Of a stretch of 64,000 nt of DNA, positions 21,206 to 28,144 are shown one piece after another (the first letter of the stretch is position 1; each line of letters opens with the position of its first letter). Source of the stretch: Parabacteroides sp. (GTDB lineage Bacteria; Bacteroidota; Bacteroidia; Bacteroidales; Tannerellaceae); the NCBI GenBank assembly GCA_017481945.1, contig JAFUOJ010000031.1, positions 45,186 through 109,185 on the forward strand, written 5' to 3'. A program made the translations under genes and the position numbers. The notes below the pieces were generated by a model that searched no databases, was not told the DNA's origin, and saw nothing but the letters and a program-made list of their open reading frames with translations.

Positions 21206-22852
21206 TTATTCAGAGACAGGCCGAACGCTCCGCCCGAGGCTTCGGTAGTACCAAAACACGTTCTGGCAGCCACTATCGAAGAGGAGGTTATACGCGTCCG
21301 TATTATCCTCACCGGGCAAGGAACTCCAATAGCGACCGTACTCTCCTGCGTTGTCGAGCGACGACCCGTTACGCCAACCGGCGGCAGGAAGAAAAATACT
21401 GTTCCCATTACGACCCGTAACTTTGTAACCTTCATGACCACCTTGAGTGGTCCATGTCCAAGTGCATCTGTCTACTAACTCTTGACATTCACTGCCGGTC
21501 GGTAAGCGCCAACTACTACCCCAATTGGCACGGGCAGCATCATAGCGTGCATTACCGGCTATGTCACCAATATTCTTCTTATAGGTCACACTATTTTCCC
21601 TAGTGTATGAATATTTTGGAGAAGTTTCGCCCCAAGCAAAGTAATCGCCATAATCGGACGGTGAAGAGGCTCCTACATTACAAGTTGCCCACTTCACGCT
21701 CAGGCCAAGGTCTACATAGTCATGGCCATTGATAGTACCACTAATAGAAGAATTGGTAGCTACAGAAGTAGTAGCATTCTTTATTGACGCTTCTTCACTT
21801 TTCGGCCAAAATATCACAGCCAAAGCGGCAAGCACACCAACGATTAAAGGCCACAGCCAATCCTTGGAAGTCTTTTGTTGGGACACAGATTGCACGTCCG
21901 GTTTTATGGGTTCCGGTTGAGACTTCGGAGTCAAGATTGGTTCAGTTACAATAACTTGGGTCTCCTCTTTGTCTGCATGATCATTGTTAGTGCCATCCAA
22001 GAAAGTCATAAGCGCGGCTATGCTTGCGGGGCGCTTCTTCTTACCCGGTTGCATGGCTCTTTTGATAGTAGCTACTGTGGAAGAGGATAGATGGGTAGGC
22101 AACTCAGGCAGTCCCTCGTTAAACACATCAATGGCTTGCGGTGGAGTCGTTCCTGTAACCAGTTTGTAGAACGTAGCACCTAAGGAATAGATATCCGACT
22201 GCGGAGAAAAGGTACTGACACCTCCGGCATTGTATTGTTCCATCGGTGCATACCCCTGGCTGATACCTACCGGCGTGGTACTGGTCTGTGCGCCTTGTAC
22301 ATCGTATTGCTTAGACAGACCAAAGTCTATCAAAACGACTTTGTCTTCCTCCTTGCGAACCATGATATTGGAAGGCTTTACATCTAAGTGATTGATACTG
22401 CGCAGGTGGATAAACTCCAAGGCTGTGGCTGTTTGCCGGATGTATTCCACTGCCTTAATCTCAGGTAGTGCACCTTGCCACTTCACCATATCTGCCAAGG
22501 ATTCACCTTCAATGTATTCCATCACATAGTAAGCGGTATTGTTTTCCTTGAAGATGTCATAGATTTGAATGATGTTGGGATGGTGTAGTTGGGAGATGGT
22601 ACGTGCCTCCTTCAGAAATTTGTTCATAAATCGTTCTACCATTTCACGATTACTCTGCGTGCCGAGCGTCACATGACTGGTAGCTTCGTCTCGCTCACAA
22701 TACTCCTTGAAAAAAAACTCCTTGATACAGACTTTCCTATCCAATAGTTCCTGGATAGCAAGGTAAGTGATACCGAAACCACCTTGTCCTAATACTTTTT
22801 CTATTTTATATTTTCCTCCTTGCAGGAGTGAACCTGATTTCAATTGTTGCAT
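21206..22852 (-). CDS. Membrane Ser/Thr protein kinase with extracytoplasmic FISUMP domain
   Basis: Residues 15-285 form a Hanks-type kinase: Gly loop GQGGFG (22-27), Lys44 in VCIKEF, HLDVKPSN (155-162; Leu replaces the usual Arg of HRD), IDFGLS with Asp176, and GYAPMEQ. A juxtamembrane linker carries EETQVI (Thr298, Ile at +3). One transmembrane helix (WLWPLIVGVLAALAVIFW, 332-349) leads to an outside domain of about 170 residues with VDLGLSVKWATCNVGAS, SSWRLPTGSECQELV and YYRSLGRSVRPVSE, the FISUMP type seen in Bacteroidetes surface proteins. It probably senses an envelope signal and phosphorylates cytoplasmic FHA-linked partners. Confidence 0.92.
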   Translation of the reverse strand: MQQLKSGSLLQGGKYKIEKVLGQGGFGITYLAIQELLDRKVCIKEFFFKEYCERDEATSHVTLGTQSNREMVERFMNKFLKEARTISQLHHPNIIQIYDIFKENNTAYYVMEYIEGESLADMVKWQGALPEIKAVEYIRQTATALEFIHLRSINHLDVKPSNIMVRKEEDKVVLIDFGLSKQYDVQGAQTSTTPVGISQGYAPMEQYNAGGVSTFSPQSDIYSLGATFYKLVTGTTPPQAIDVFNEGLPELPTHLSSSTVATIKRAMQPGKKKRPASIAALMTFLDGTNNDHADKEETQVIVTEPILTPKSQPEPIKPDVQSVSQQKTSKDWLWPLIVGVLAALAVIFWPKSEEASIKNATTSVATNSSISGTINGHDYVDLGLSVKWATCNVGASSPSDYGDYFAWGETSPKYSYTRENSVTYKKNIGDIAGNARYDAARANWGSSWRLPTGSECQELVDRCTWTWTTQGGHEGYKVTGRNGNSIFLPAAGWRNGSSLDNAGEYGRYWSSLPGEDNTDAYNLLFDSGCQNVFWYYRSLGRSVRPVSE

Positions 22853-22878
22853 TGTCCTAACTTTTATTATCCGTAAGA

Positions 22879-22957
22879 CAAATTAACAAAGAAAGGATGA
22901 GGTAAGCAATTTCTGAATGAGATAATGGACGAAAGGTGGGGATTAATGGATGAAATG
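22879..22957 (-). promoter_or_regulatory. Probable activator-dependent promoter of the kinase gene
   Basis: A near -7 box (minus-strand TTAATTTG, 22879-22886) lies 27 bp from the ATG. Upstream, TAATGGACGAAAGG (22923-22936) and TAATGGATGAAATG (22944-22957) repeat directly at 21 bp. The element recurs upstream of the EF-hand-like gene at nearly the same distance, and the island encodes a LytTR regulator. Confidence 0.5.
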
Positions 22958-23026
22958 ATTAATGGATACAAAAGAGGATAGGCCTCCCTATCCCCTCATC
23001 TCGTAAAATTTTATAATATCAACATA

Positions 23027-23125
23027 TCAAGCTGGTTTGTTTTCTTTATGTACTTGCACACCAAGCCAAATTCCGGCACAAACAGCAACAAAGCCCCAAA
23101 AAGAGATAAAATAAATTAGTCCCAT
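23027..23125 (-). CDS. 32-residue single-helix membrane peptide
   Basis: ATG 23125 to TGA 23027 encodes a 32-residue product: MGLIYFISFWGFVAVCAG, then IWLGVQVHKENKPA. One hydrophobic helix with a short charged C-terminal tail. It begins 4 bp after the stop of the 70-residue membrane protein, which argues for a real, co-transcribed gene. Function unknown; it may modulate the membrane kinase encoded next. Confidence 0.6.
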   Translation of the reverse strand: MGLIYFISFWGFVAVCAGIWLGVQVHKENKPA

Positions 23126-23129
23126 ATAT

Positions 23130-23342
23130 TTATTTTTTTGGTTTTGAATATACAATAAATGCTAATCCTATAGAAAAGCATGCAACGACAACAATACTGC
23201 CAATAATAAACAAAGCTGTTTGGTTTATTGTTTCAAATTCCATAATTCCTGCAAGAATTATACCCCCAAACACTAACTTGGCAATATCTACCAAGAAACT
23301 ACCTATTTCTTGAAATAGTGTTTGTCTCCTTTCTTTTTCCAT
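23130..23342 (-). CDS. Small two-helix membrane protein, DUF6722-like
   Basis: The 70-residue protein has a charged, amphipathic N-terminus (MEKERRQTLFQEIGSFLVDI), two hydrophobic helices (KLVFGGIILAGIM and ALFIIGSIVVVACFSIGLAF) and a KPKK tail. I associate the pattern with DUF6722 proteins of Bacteroidetes, of unknown function. It lies between the membrane FHA gene and the 32-residue peptide. Confidence 0.65.
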   Translation of the reverse strand: MEKERRQTLFQEIGSFLVDIAKLVFGGIILAGIMEFETINQTALFIIGSIVVVACFSIGLAFIVYSKPKK

Positions 23343-23494
23343 GTTACAAATATAGATATAGTTTTTTCTATAATCGCAAGGAAAAGCCTAAAATTTATTA
23401 CACATCCCAATCTATCAGTACATAATTGTCATCAAAACGTCCCCACATTACGGGATGTTGTTTGTCCTTACTTTTAAAAGTTGCAGAACCCGTT

Positions 23495-24157
23495 TCATAT
23501 CCATTTACATTTACAGAAACTACAGGTAGATTTGTTTGCCAACACTTCGTATGGTACAAAACCGAGGAAGTTGCCACATTTGGGACAGACGTAGTCTATC
23601 ATGAATTGTCTGTTCAATGCTTCCATCTTTTCGGGATTGTCCCTGCTTCCTTGGTAAGATTTGACAAGGGAATATATCAGCAACAGAATACCAATCACCC
23701 CTATGACGGGAGCGACATTTCCTAATGCAGGAATGGCGGTAGCCCCTAATCCGACAAGCGACAGCAAAGTCATGGGAAGCATACGGTAGAAGTTGTTTAC
23801 ACCGGCTTCCTTCTGTATGGCAATCTTGTCAGCTGAATATTTGTCATAAATCGCCTTTAATCTACGGAATTTTTCTTCATAATTCTCTGTAACTTGTTGG
23901 GAGGGTGAAGCTACTTGCTGCAGGGGTATCAAATCCTTGATTGCAACGCTATAGCTGCTTCCTAACTGAATGATTGTATTTTTATCAACTATTGTACGGA
24001 TAATACTTTTTCCATTTACAAAAGTACCGTTTGCACTCAGATTCTCCAACGTGTAAGTACCGTCGGGGTTGGAAGTGAGTTTGCAATGTTCACGGCTAAC
24101 ACTGAGGTCAGTTATCGTTATCTGTTGTTGCCCTTTACGGCCGATGATTATTTCCAT
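23495..24157 (-). CDS. Membrane FHA-domain protein with C-terminal zinc ribbon
   Basis: Residues 1-80 are an FHA domain (EIIIGRKG, VSREHCKL, SANGTFVNGKSI) for phosphothreonine binding. A helical linker (YEEKFRRLKAIYDKYSADK) is followed by two membrane helices (LPMTLLSLVGLGATAIPAL, VIGVIGILLLIYSLV) and a C-terminal zinc ribbon (YVCPKCGNFLG and CSFCKCKW). It could recruit phosphorylated partners to the inner membrane. It starts 5 bp after the LytTR gene. Another frame stays open for about 97 bp past its stop with a protein-like sequence. Confidence 0.85.
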   Translation of the reverse strand: MEIIIGRKGQQQITITDLSVSREHCKLTSNPDGTYTLENLSANGTFVNGKSIIRTIVDKNTIIQLGSSYSVAIKDLIPLQQVASPSQQVTENYEEKFRRLKAIYDKYSADKIAIQKEAGVNNFYRMLPMTLLSLVGLGATAIPALGNVAPVIGVIGILLLIYSLVKSYQGSRDNPEKMEALNRQFMIDYVCPKCGNFLGFVPYEVLANKSTCSFCKCKWI

Positions 24158-24162
24158 GACGA

Positions 24163-24519
24163 TTATTTCTGAGTATATAAGTCTTTCAGATTTTTCAAAG
24201 CTTCCTTAGATACCGAAAGGGTAAACAGACGGGAAGTGTCGAAATTGGTCAGAATCAGTTTCTGTTTCAATGTATTGATTTGAAAGATACAAGCACTGTT
24301 CACAATGTATTTCTTACCAATACGGATAAAGGGTTGTAGCTTTCCTTTCAGCTTTTCATCCAACAACCGTTCGATATTGGCAAGACTATATAATAAGGTA
24401 GCCTTTTGCCCTTTGGCAAAATAGATATGTGTGTAGTTACCATCAGCTTCAAAAAGTACTACATGTTTCAAACTGACTCTTATCAGTTCGTTCCGTGTGT
24501 TAAATAGTAGTATTTCCAT
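24163..24519 (-). CDS. Stand-alone LytTR DNA-binding regulator
   Basis: The 118-residue protein is almost entirely a LytTR domain: VVLFEADGNYTHIYF, FIRIGKKYIVNSACIFQI and a final FTLSVSKEALKNLKDLY. There is no receiver domain, so its signal input must come from elsewhere. LytTR proteins bind pairs of short direct repeats about 21 bp apart, and such pairs occur upstream of the kinase and EF-hand-like genes. It is the first gene of the island's main minus-strand cluster and is a likely local activator. No clear TAnnTTTG box precedes it. Confidence 0.85.
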   Translation of the reverse strand: MEILLFNTRNELIRVSLKHVVLFEADGNYTHIYFAKGQKATLLYSLANIERLLDEKLKGKLQPFIRIGKKYIVNSACIFQINTLKQKLILTNFDTSRLFTLSVSKEALKNLKDLYTQK

Positions 24520-24576
24520 ATAAACACATTTGCCAGCTCAATTTCCAAAAGCCTGTTTAAAAATTAAAGTTTAAAA

Positions 24577-24614
24577 TAAAAAAGGAGTCACAAATTATTG
24601 TAACTCCTTTTTTA
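24577..24614 (-). terminator. Terminator after tRNA-Pro
   Basis: Minus-strand stem TAAAAAAGGAGT with ACTCCTTTTTTA around a 14-nt loop, 3 bp beyond the tRNA 3' end and ending in a T-run. Confidence 0.75.
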
Positions 24615-24617
24615 TCG

Positions 24618-24692
24618 TCGGGGTACCAGGATTCGAACCTGGGACCCCCTGCTCCCAAAGCAGGTGCGCTAACCGGACTGCGCTACACCCCG
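24618..24692 (-). tRNA. tRNA-Pro (anticodon TGG)
   Basis: The minus strand folds as a complete cloverleaf of 75 nt. The acceptor CGGGGTG pairs with TACCCCG (one G-U), the D-arm begins TAGCGCAG, the anticodon stem CCTGC/GCAGG holds loop TTTGGGA with anticodon TGG, and the T-arm is CCAGGTTCGAATCCTGG. CCA is not encoded. Its 3' end faces the signalling island, whose far side carries a decayed copy of its 3' half. Confidence 0.95.
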
Positions 24693-24741
24693 TCGTTTTG
24701 TTATTTTGTTTTTGCAACCCTCATTATTTCCGATTGCGTTG

Positions 24742-24772
24742 CAAAGGTACGCATTTATTTTAAACCTGCAAG
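24742..24772 (-). promoter_or_regulatory. tRNA-Pro promoter
   Basis: Minus-strand TTG (24772-24770), a 20-bp spacer and TACCTTTG (24749-24742), about 50 bp upstream of the tRNA. The remaining part of 24773-25026 holds only the rlmD -7 box. Confidence 0.7.
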
Positions 24773-24993
24773 CGTATCGCTCCTTTTTCCTCGATATTTA
24801 AACCATTTTAACAAAAGTATCTAATAAAGAATAACTGACTAATTCCGTAATTCGCCATATAGTTTACTAATAATCAAATATTTAATATCAAATCAACAAT
24901 ATTCAAAAGGTTCTAAGATATTTCAGTATATATACTCAGAAACTAATTAAATGATTTTCACGGTAGTTCAAACAGAAACACCGATTTTATCTC

Positions 24994-25001
24994 TATCTTT
25001 G
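24994..25001 (+). promoter_or_regulatory. -7 box of rlmD
   Basis: TATCTTTG lies 26 bp before the TTG start of rlmD. Confidence 0.6.
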
Positions 25002-25026
25002 CGCCACAAATCAAAATTTTATCATC

Positions 25027-26439
25027 TTGGCAAGAAAAAAGAAACAGTTACCTATATTAGAAAAGGTAACAATAACAGACGTAGCAGCTGAAGGAAAAGC
25101 AATTGCTCGGGTAAATGATATGGTTGTATTTATCCCATTTGTTGCCCCGGGAGATGTAGTCGATATACAATTGACACGTAAAAAGCATAGTTATGCAGAA
25201 GGTAAAGCGATCTATTTCCATGAGTATTCCTCACAAAGAGCAGTTCCTTTCTGCGAGCATTTTGGCGTATGCGGTGGTTGTAAATGGCAACATCTACCTT
25301 ATGAAGAACAAATCCGTTACAAACATAAGCAGGTTATTGACAATCTCACTCGTATAGGTAAAATCGAAATGGAAGAGATTCTACCTATTAAAGGATCTAA
25401 GAACACAACATTTTATCGCAATAAACTTGAATTTACCTTCTCCAACAAGAAGTGGCTTACTGAAGAAGAGGTAAAAACAGACGCAAAATTTGATTGTATG
25501 AACGCTGTCGGTTTCCATATCCCCGGTATGTTCGACAAGGTGCTGGATATTCATAAATGTTGGTTACAGAATGATATTTCCAATCGTATTCGTTTAGCAA
25601 TTAAAGCATATTGTTTATCTCACGAAGGCTATCCTTTCTTTGATCTGCGTAATCAAGAAGGATTTGTACGTACTTTAATGATTCGTACAGCTTCAACGGG
25701 TGATTTGATGGTTGTTTTGGTTTTCTTCTATGAAGATGTAGCCAAACGAGAAGCTCTCCTCTCCTACGTGGCTGAACAATTCCCTGAGATTACCTCTTTA
25801 ATGTATGTAATCAACGGAAAATGTAACGATACCATCACAGATCAAGAGGTCCTTGTATATAAAGGTAAAGATCACATCATCGAAGAGATGGAGGGTCTTC
25901 AATTCAAAGTTGGTCCTAAATCTTTCTACCAGACCAATAGCGAACAGGCTTATGAGTTATATAAAGTAGCTCGTGATTTTGCCGGCTTAACCGGAAATGA
26001 ATTAGTCTATGACCTTTACACCGGAACCGGTACCATCGCCAACTTCGTCTCTCGCCAAGCTAAAAAGGTAATCGGTATTGAATATGTACCTGAAGCTATT
26101 GAGGACGCTAAAGTCAATTCAGCTTTAAACAACATTGAAAATACTCTTTTCTTCGCTGGTGACATGAAGGACATCCTGACACAGGATTTCATCAATCAAT
26201 ACGGTCGTCCGGATGTAATCATCACCGATCCTCCTCGTGCCGGTATGCATGACGATGTCATTAAAACGATATTATTTGCAGAGCCGGAACGTATTGTCTA
26301 CGTAAGTTGTAATCCTGCCACTCAGGCACGTGATTTGAGCCTCTTGAACGAAAAATATGCCGTTAAGAAGGTTCAACCCGTTGATATGTTCCCACATACA
26401 CACCACGTTGAGAATGTTGTTTTACTCCAAAAGAGATAA
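25027..26439 (+). CDS. rlmD: 23S rRNA (uracil-5-)-methyltransferase, RlmD/RumA family
   Basis: The enzyme methylates a uracil of 23S rRNA at C5 with S-adenosylmethionine. The 470-residue protein has a TRAM domain (ITDVAAEGKAIARVNDMVVFIPFVAPGDVV), a four-Cys Fe-S ligand set (PFCEHFGVCGGCKWQHL, with a later Cys), the SAM motif YDLYTGTGTIANF, ITDPPRAGMH and the catalytic SCNPATQARDL. No ATG is available at the family start; TTG 25027 directly downstream of the -7 box appears to be used. Which RlmCD/RumA subtype it is cannot be fixed. Confidence 0.9.
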   Translation: MARKKKQLPILEKVTITDVAAEGKAIARVNDMVVFIPFVAPGDVVDIQLTRKKHSYAEGKAIYFHEYSSQRAVPFCEHFGVCGGCKWQHLPYEEQIRYKHKQVIDNLTRIGKIEMEEILPIKGSKNTTFYRNKLEFTFSNKKWLTEEEVKTDAKFDCMNAVGFHIPGMFDKVLDIHKCWLQNDISNRIRLAIKAYCLSHEGYPFFDLRNQEGFVRTLMIRTASTGDLMVVLVFFYEDVAKREALLSYVAEQFPEITSLMYVINGKCNDTITDQEVLVYKGKDHIIEEMEGLQFKVGPKSFYQTNSEQAYELYKVARDFAGLTGNELVYDLYTGTGTIANFVSRQAKKVIGIEYVPEAIEDAKVNSALNNIENTLFFAGDMKDILTQDFINQYGRPDVIITDPPRAGMHDDVIKTILFAEPERIVYVSCNPATQARDLSLLNEKYAVKKVQPVDMFPHTHHVENVVLLQKR

Positions 26440-26443
26440 TTCA

Positions 26444-27847
26444 ATGAAGAAAATCATCTTCTTACTATCTATTGCCCTGTTCCTGTTCAGTTGCCAATCT
26501 TCCAAACAGGAACAGGCAGAAGAGGATGACGCTCTACAACTCATTGATTTGCCTCTTCTAAAAGAAAAAGGGGAAATCACTGCGGTCACTCTTTACAATT
26601 CTACGGCATATTTCCAATATAAAATGCAACCGATGGGATATGAATATGAATTGATTAAAGATTTCGCACAATCAGAAGGACTAAAACTGAACATCAAAGT
26701 CGCCAAAAGCTCAGCTCATCTTGTCGAAATGTTAGAAGCCGGCGAAGCAGACATCGTCGCTTTCCCGATTGTTATCAACTCACGTATGAAAGATAAATTT
26801 ATCTTTTGTGGGAAAGAGAGAGAGGATTACCAAGTCCTGATACAACGGGCCAACAAGGGAGACAAGATTATCAAAGATGTCACTGAACTCATTGGGAAGG
26901 AGGTCTATGTCAAGCCGGACAATAAATATTACGACCGCCTTATCAACCTGAACGAAGAATTAGGCGGTGGTATTCATATCAAAGAAATTACCTCCGACAC
27001 CATCAGTATGGAAAATATGATCGGATTGGTTTCCGAAGGCAAGATTCCGTACACAATCAATGATGAAAATGTTGCTCGCCTGAATAAAACTTATTTCTGG
27101 AATCTGGACATTTCTCTCAAGATCAGTTTTATGCAGCGCTCCTCTTGGGTCGTACGCAAAAGCAGTCCTTTACTGGCAGAAGCTATCAACGCTTGGTCTT
27201 CCAACAAAAAGGGTTCGCACACTTACAAAGCATTGACCAAACGATATTTTGAACTGAGCAAACAGCCGATCACTGCTGAACTTCCTCCGATCAAAAACGG
27301 ACATATCTCCTCTTTCGATGACTTGTTCCGTAAACACGCCAAGAATATTGAATGGGACTGGCAACTATTAGCCTCCATCAGCTATCAGGAATCTCGTTTC
27401 AATCCCAACTCCGTCTCTTGGGCCGGTGCAGAGGGGTTAATGGGAATCATGCCTAACACAGCAAAAGCGTTAGGGGTAACTCCACATGAACTAAAGAATC
27501 CTGATACAGGAATCCGTACAGGCGTAGATTGCTTGCGCCGTTTCCGACAAGGTTTTACAAAGGTCGAAGATCCGGCTGAAAAGATTAAATTCACCTTAGC
27601 TGCCTATAATGCCGGGATTGGTCATATCTACGACGCACAAAGATTAGCAGAAAAGCATGGAAAAAATCCCTACATCTGGGAAGACAACGTCGCTGAATAT
27701 GTTCGTCTGAAAAGCGAACCGGAATTTTACAATGATTCTGTTTGCAAACATGGCTACCTACGAGGTTCCGAAACCTACTTTTATGTGCGTGAAGTCTTAG
27801 AACGATACGAATATTATCTAAAACAGACCTCTTCTTCCGGTAAATAG
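26444..27847 (+). CDS. MltF-like membrane-bound lytic murein transglycosylase
   Basis: The enzyme cleaves peptidoglycan glycan strands with formation of anhydromuramic ends. It starts at ATG 26444, 4 bp after the rlmD stop, with a lipoprotein signal peptide (IALFLFSCQSSKQEQAEED). Residues ~45-270 are a solute-binding-like domain (GYEYELIKDFAQSEGLKLNI, GEADIVAFPI). The rest is an SLT goose-lysozyme-like domain with catalytic Glu in SYQESRFNPNSVSWAGAEGLMGIMP and the later AAYNAGIGHIYDA. The acidic residues after the lipobox suggest surface export. A 41-bp tandem array starts at its stop codon. Confidence 0.9.
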   Translation: MKKIIFLLSIALFLFSCQSSKQEQAEEDDALQLIDLPLLKEKGEITAVTLYNSTAYFQYKMQPMGYEYELIKDFAQSEGLKLNIKVAKSSAHLVEMLEAGEADIVAFPIVINSRMKDKFIFCGKEREDYQVLIQRANKGDKIIKDVTELIGKEVYVKPDNKYYDRLINLNEELGGGIHIKEITSDTISMENMIGLVSEGKIPYTINDENVARLNKTYFWNLDISLKISFMQRSSWVVRKSSPLLAEAINAWSSNKKGSHTYKALTKRYFELSKQPITAELPPIKNGHISSFDDLFRKHAKNIEWDWQLLASISYQESRFNPNSVSWAGAEGLMGIMPNTAKALGVTPHELKNPDTGIRTGVDCLRRFRQGFTKVEDPAEKIKFTLAAYNAGIGHIYDAQRLAEKHGKNPYIWEDNVAEYVRLKSEPEFYNDSVCKHGYLRGSETYFYVREVLERYEYYLKQTSSSGK

Positions 27848-28060
27848 TCTCGCCACGAGCTGCGATCATGATTCTTTCACGTAAAATATTATTTCGCAGC
27901 TTGCGAAGATGAATTCTTCTATTAGGACATTATGTCGCATGCTGCGAAATTGTATTCTTGATATAAAATATTATTTCACACGCTGCGAAACTAAGTCAGA
28001 TTTTCAAAATATTATTTCGCAGCTCGTGACATAATATCTTTTAAGCAAAACATTATTTCT
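27842..28060. repeat. 41-bp-period palindromic array (TTCGCAGC/GCGAA type)
   Basis: Units begin at 27842, 27883, 27924, 27965, 28006 and 28047, exactly 41 bp apart. Four carry TGCGA at offset 19 (27861, 27902, 27943, 27984). Most have an AT-rich lead like AAAATATTATTT followed by a CGC-rich palindrome such as TTCGCAGCTTGCGAA (27893-27907) or TCGCATGCTGCGA (27935-27947). The array fills the gap between the transglycosylase stop and the aminopeptidase promoter. Confidence 0.85.
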
Positions 28061-28104
28061 ACAAAAACTACAGCCTTAAAGAGTTACCGTTATACGATTT
28101 TAAT

Positions 28105-28112
28105 TACCTTTG
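28105..28112 (+). promoter_or_regulatory. -7 box of the aminopeptidase P gene
   Basis: TACCTTTG lies 33 bp before the ATG, just beyond the 41-bp repeat array. Confidence 0.6.
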
Positions 28113-28144
28113 CCTGAAAGAAAGAACATTAAAATTATATCATC

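Noticed and set aside
21151-22957. Direct repeats as insertion-site duplications flanking the kinase gene
   Set aside because: The repeats sit at matching distances upstream of two start codons and have a second copy at 21 bp, which fits regulatory sites better; I keep insertion as a minor alternative.
16466-24519. Type VI secretion control module (PpkA/PppA/Fha)
   Set aside because: Kinase, phosphatase and FHA genes are present, but no secretion structural gene is in the window.
27842-28060. CRISPR array
   Set aside because: The 41-bp arrays here and at 37.5 and 53.6 kb have no constant repeat with unrelated spacers, the palindrome itself varies, and no cas gene is present.
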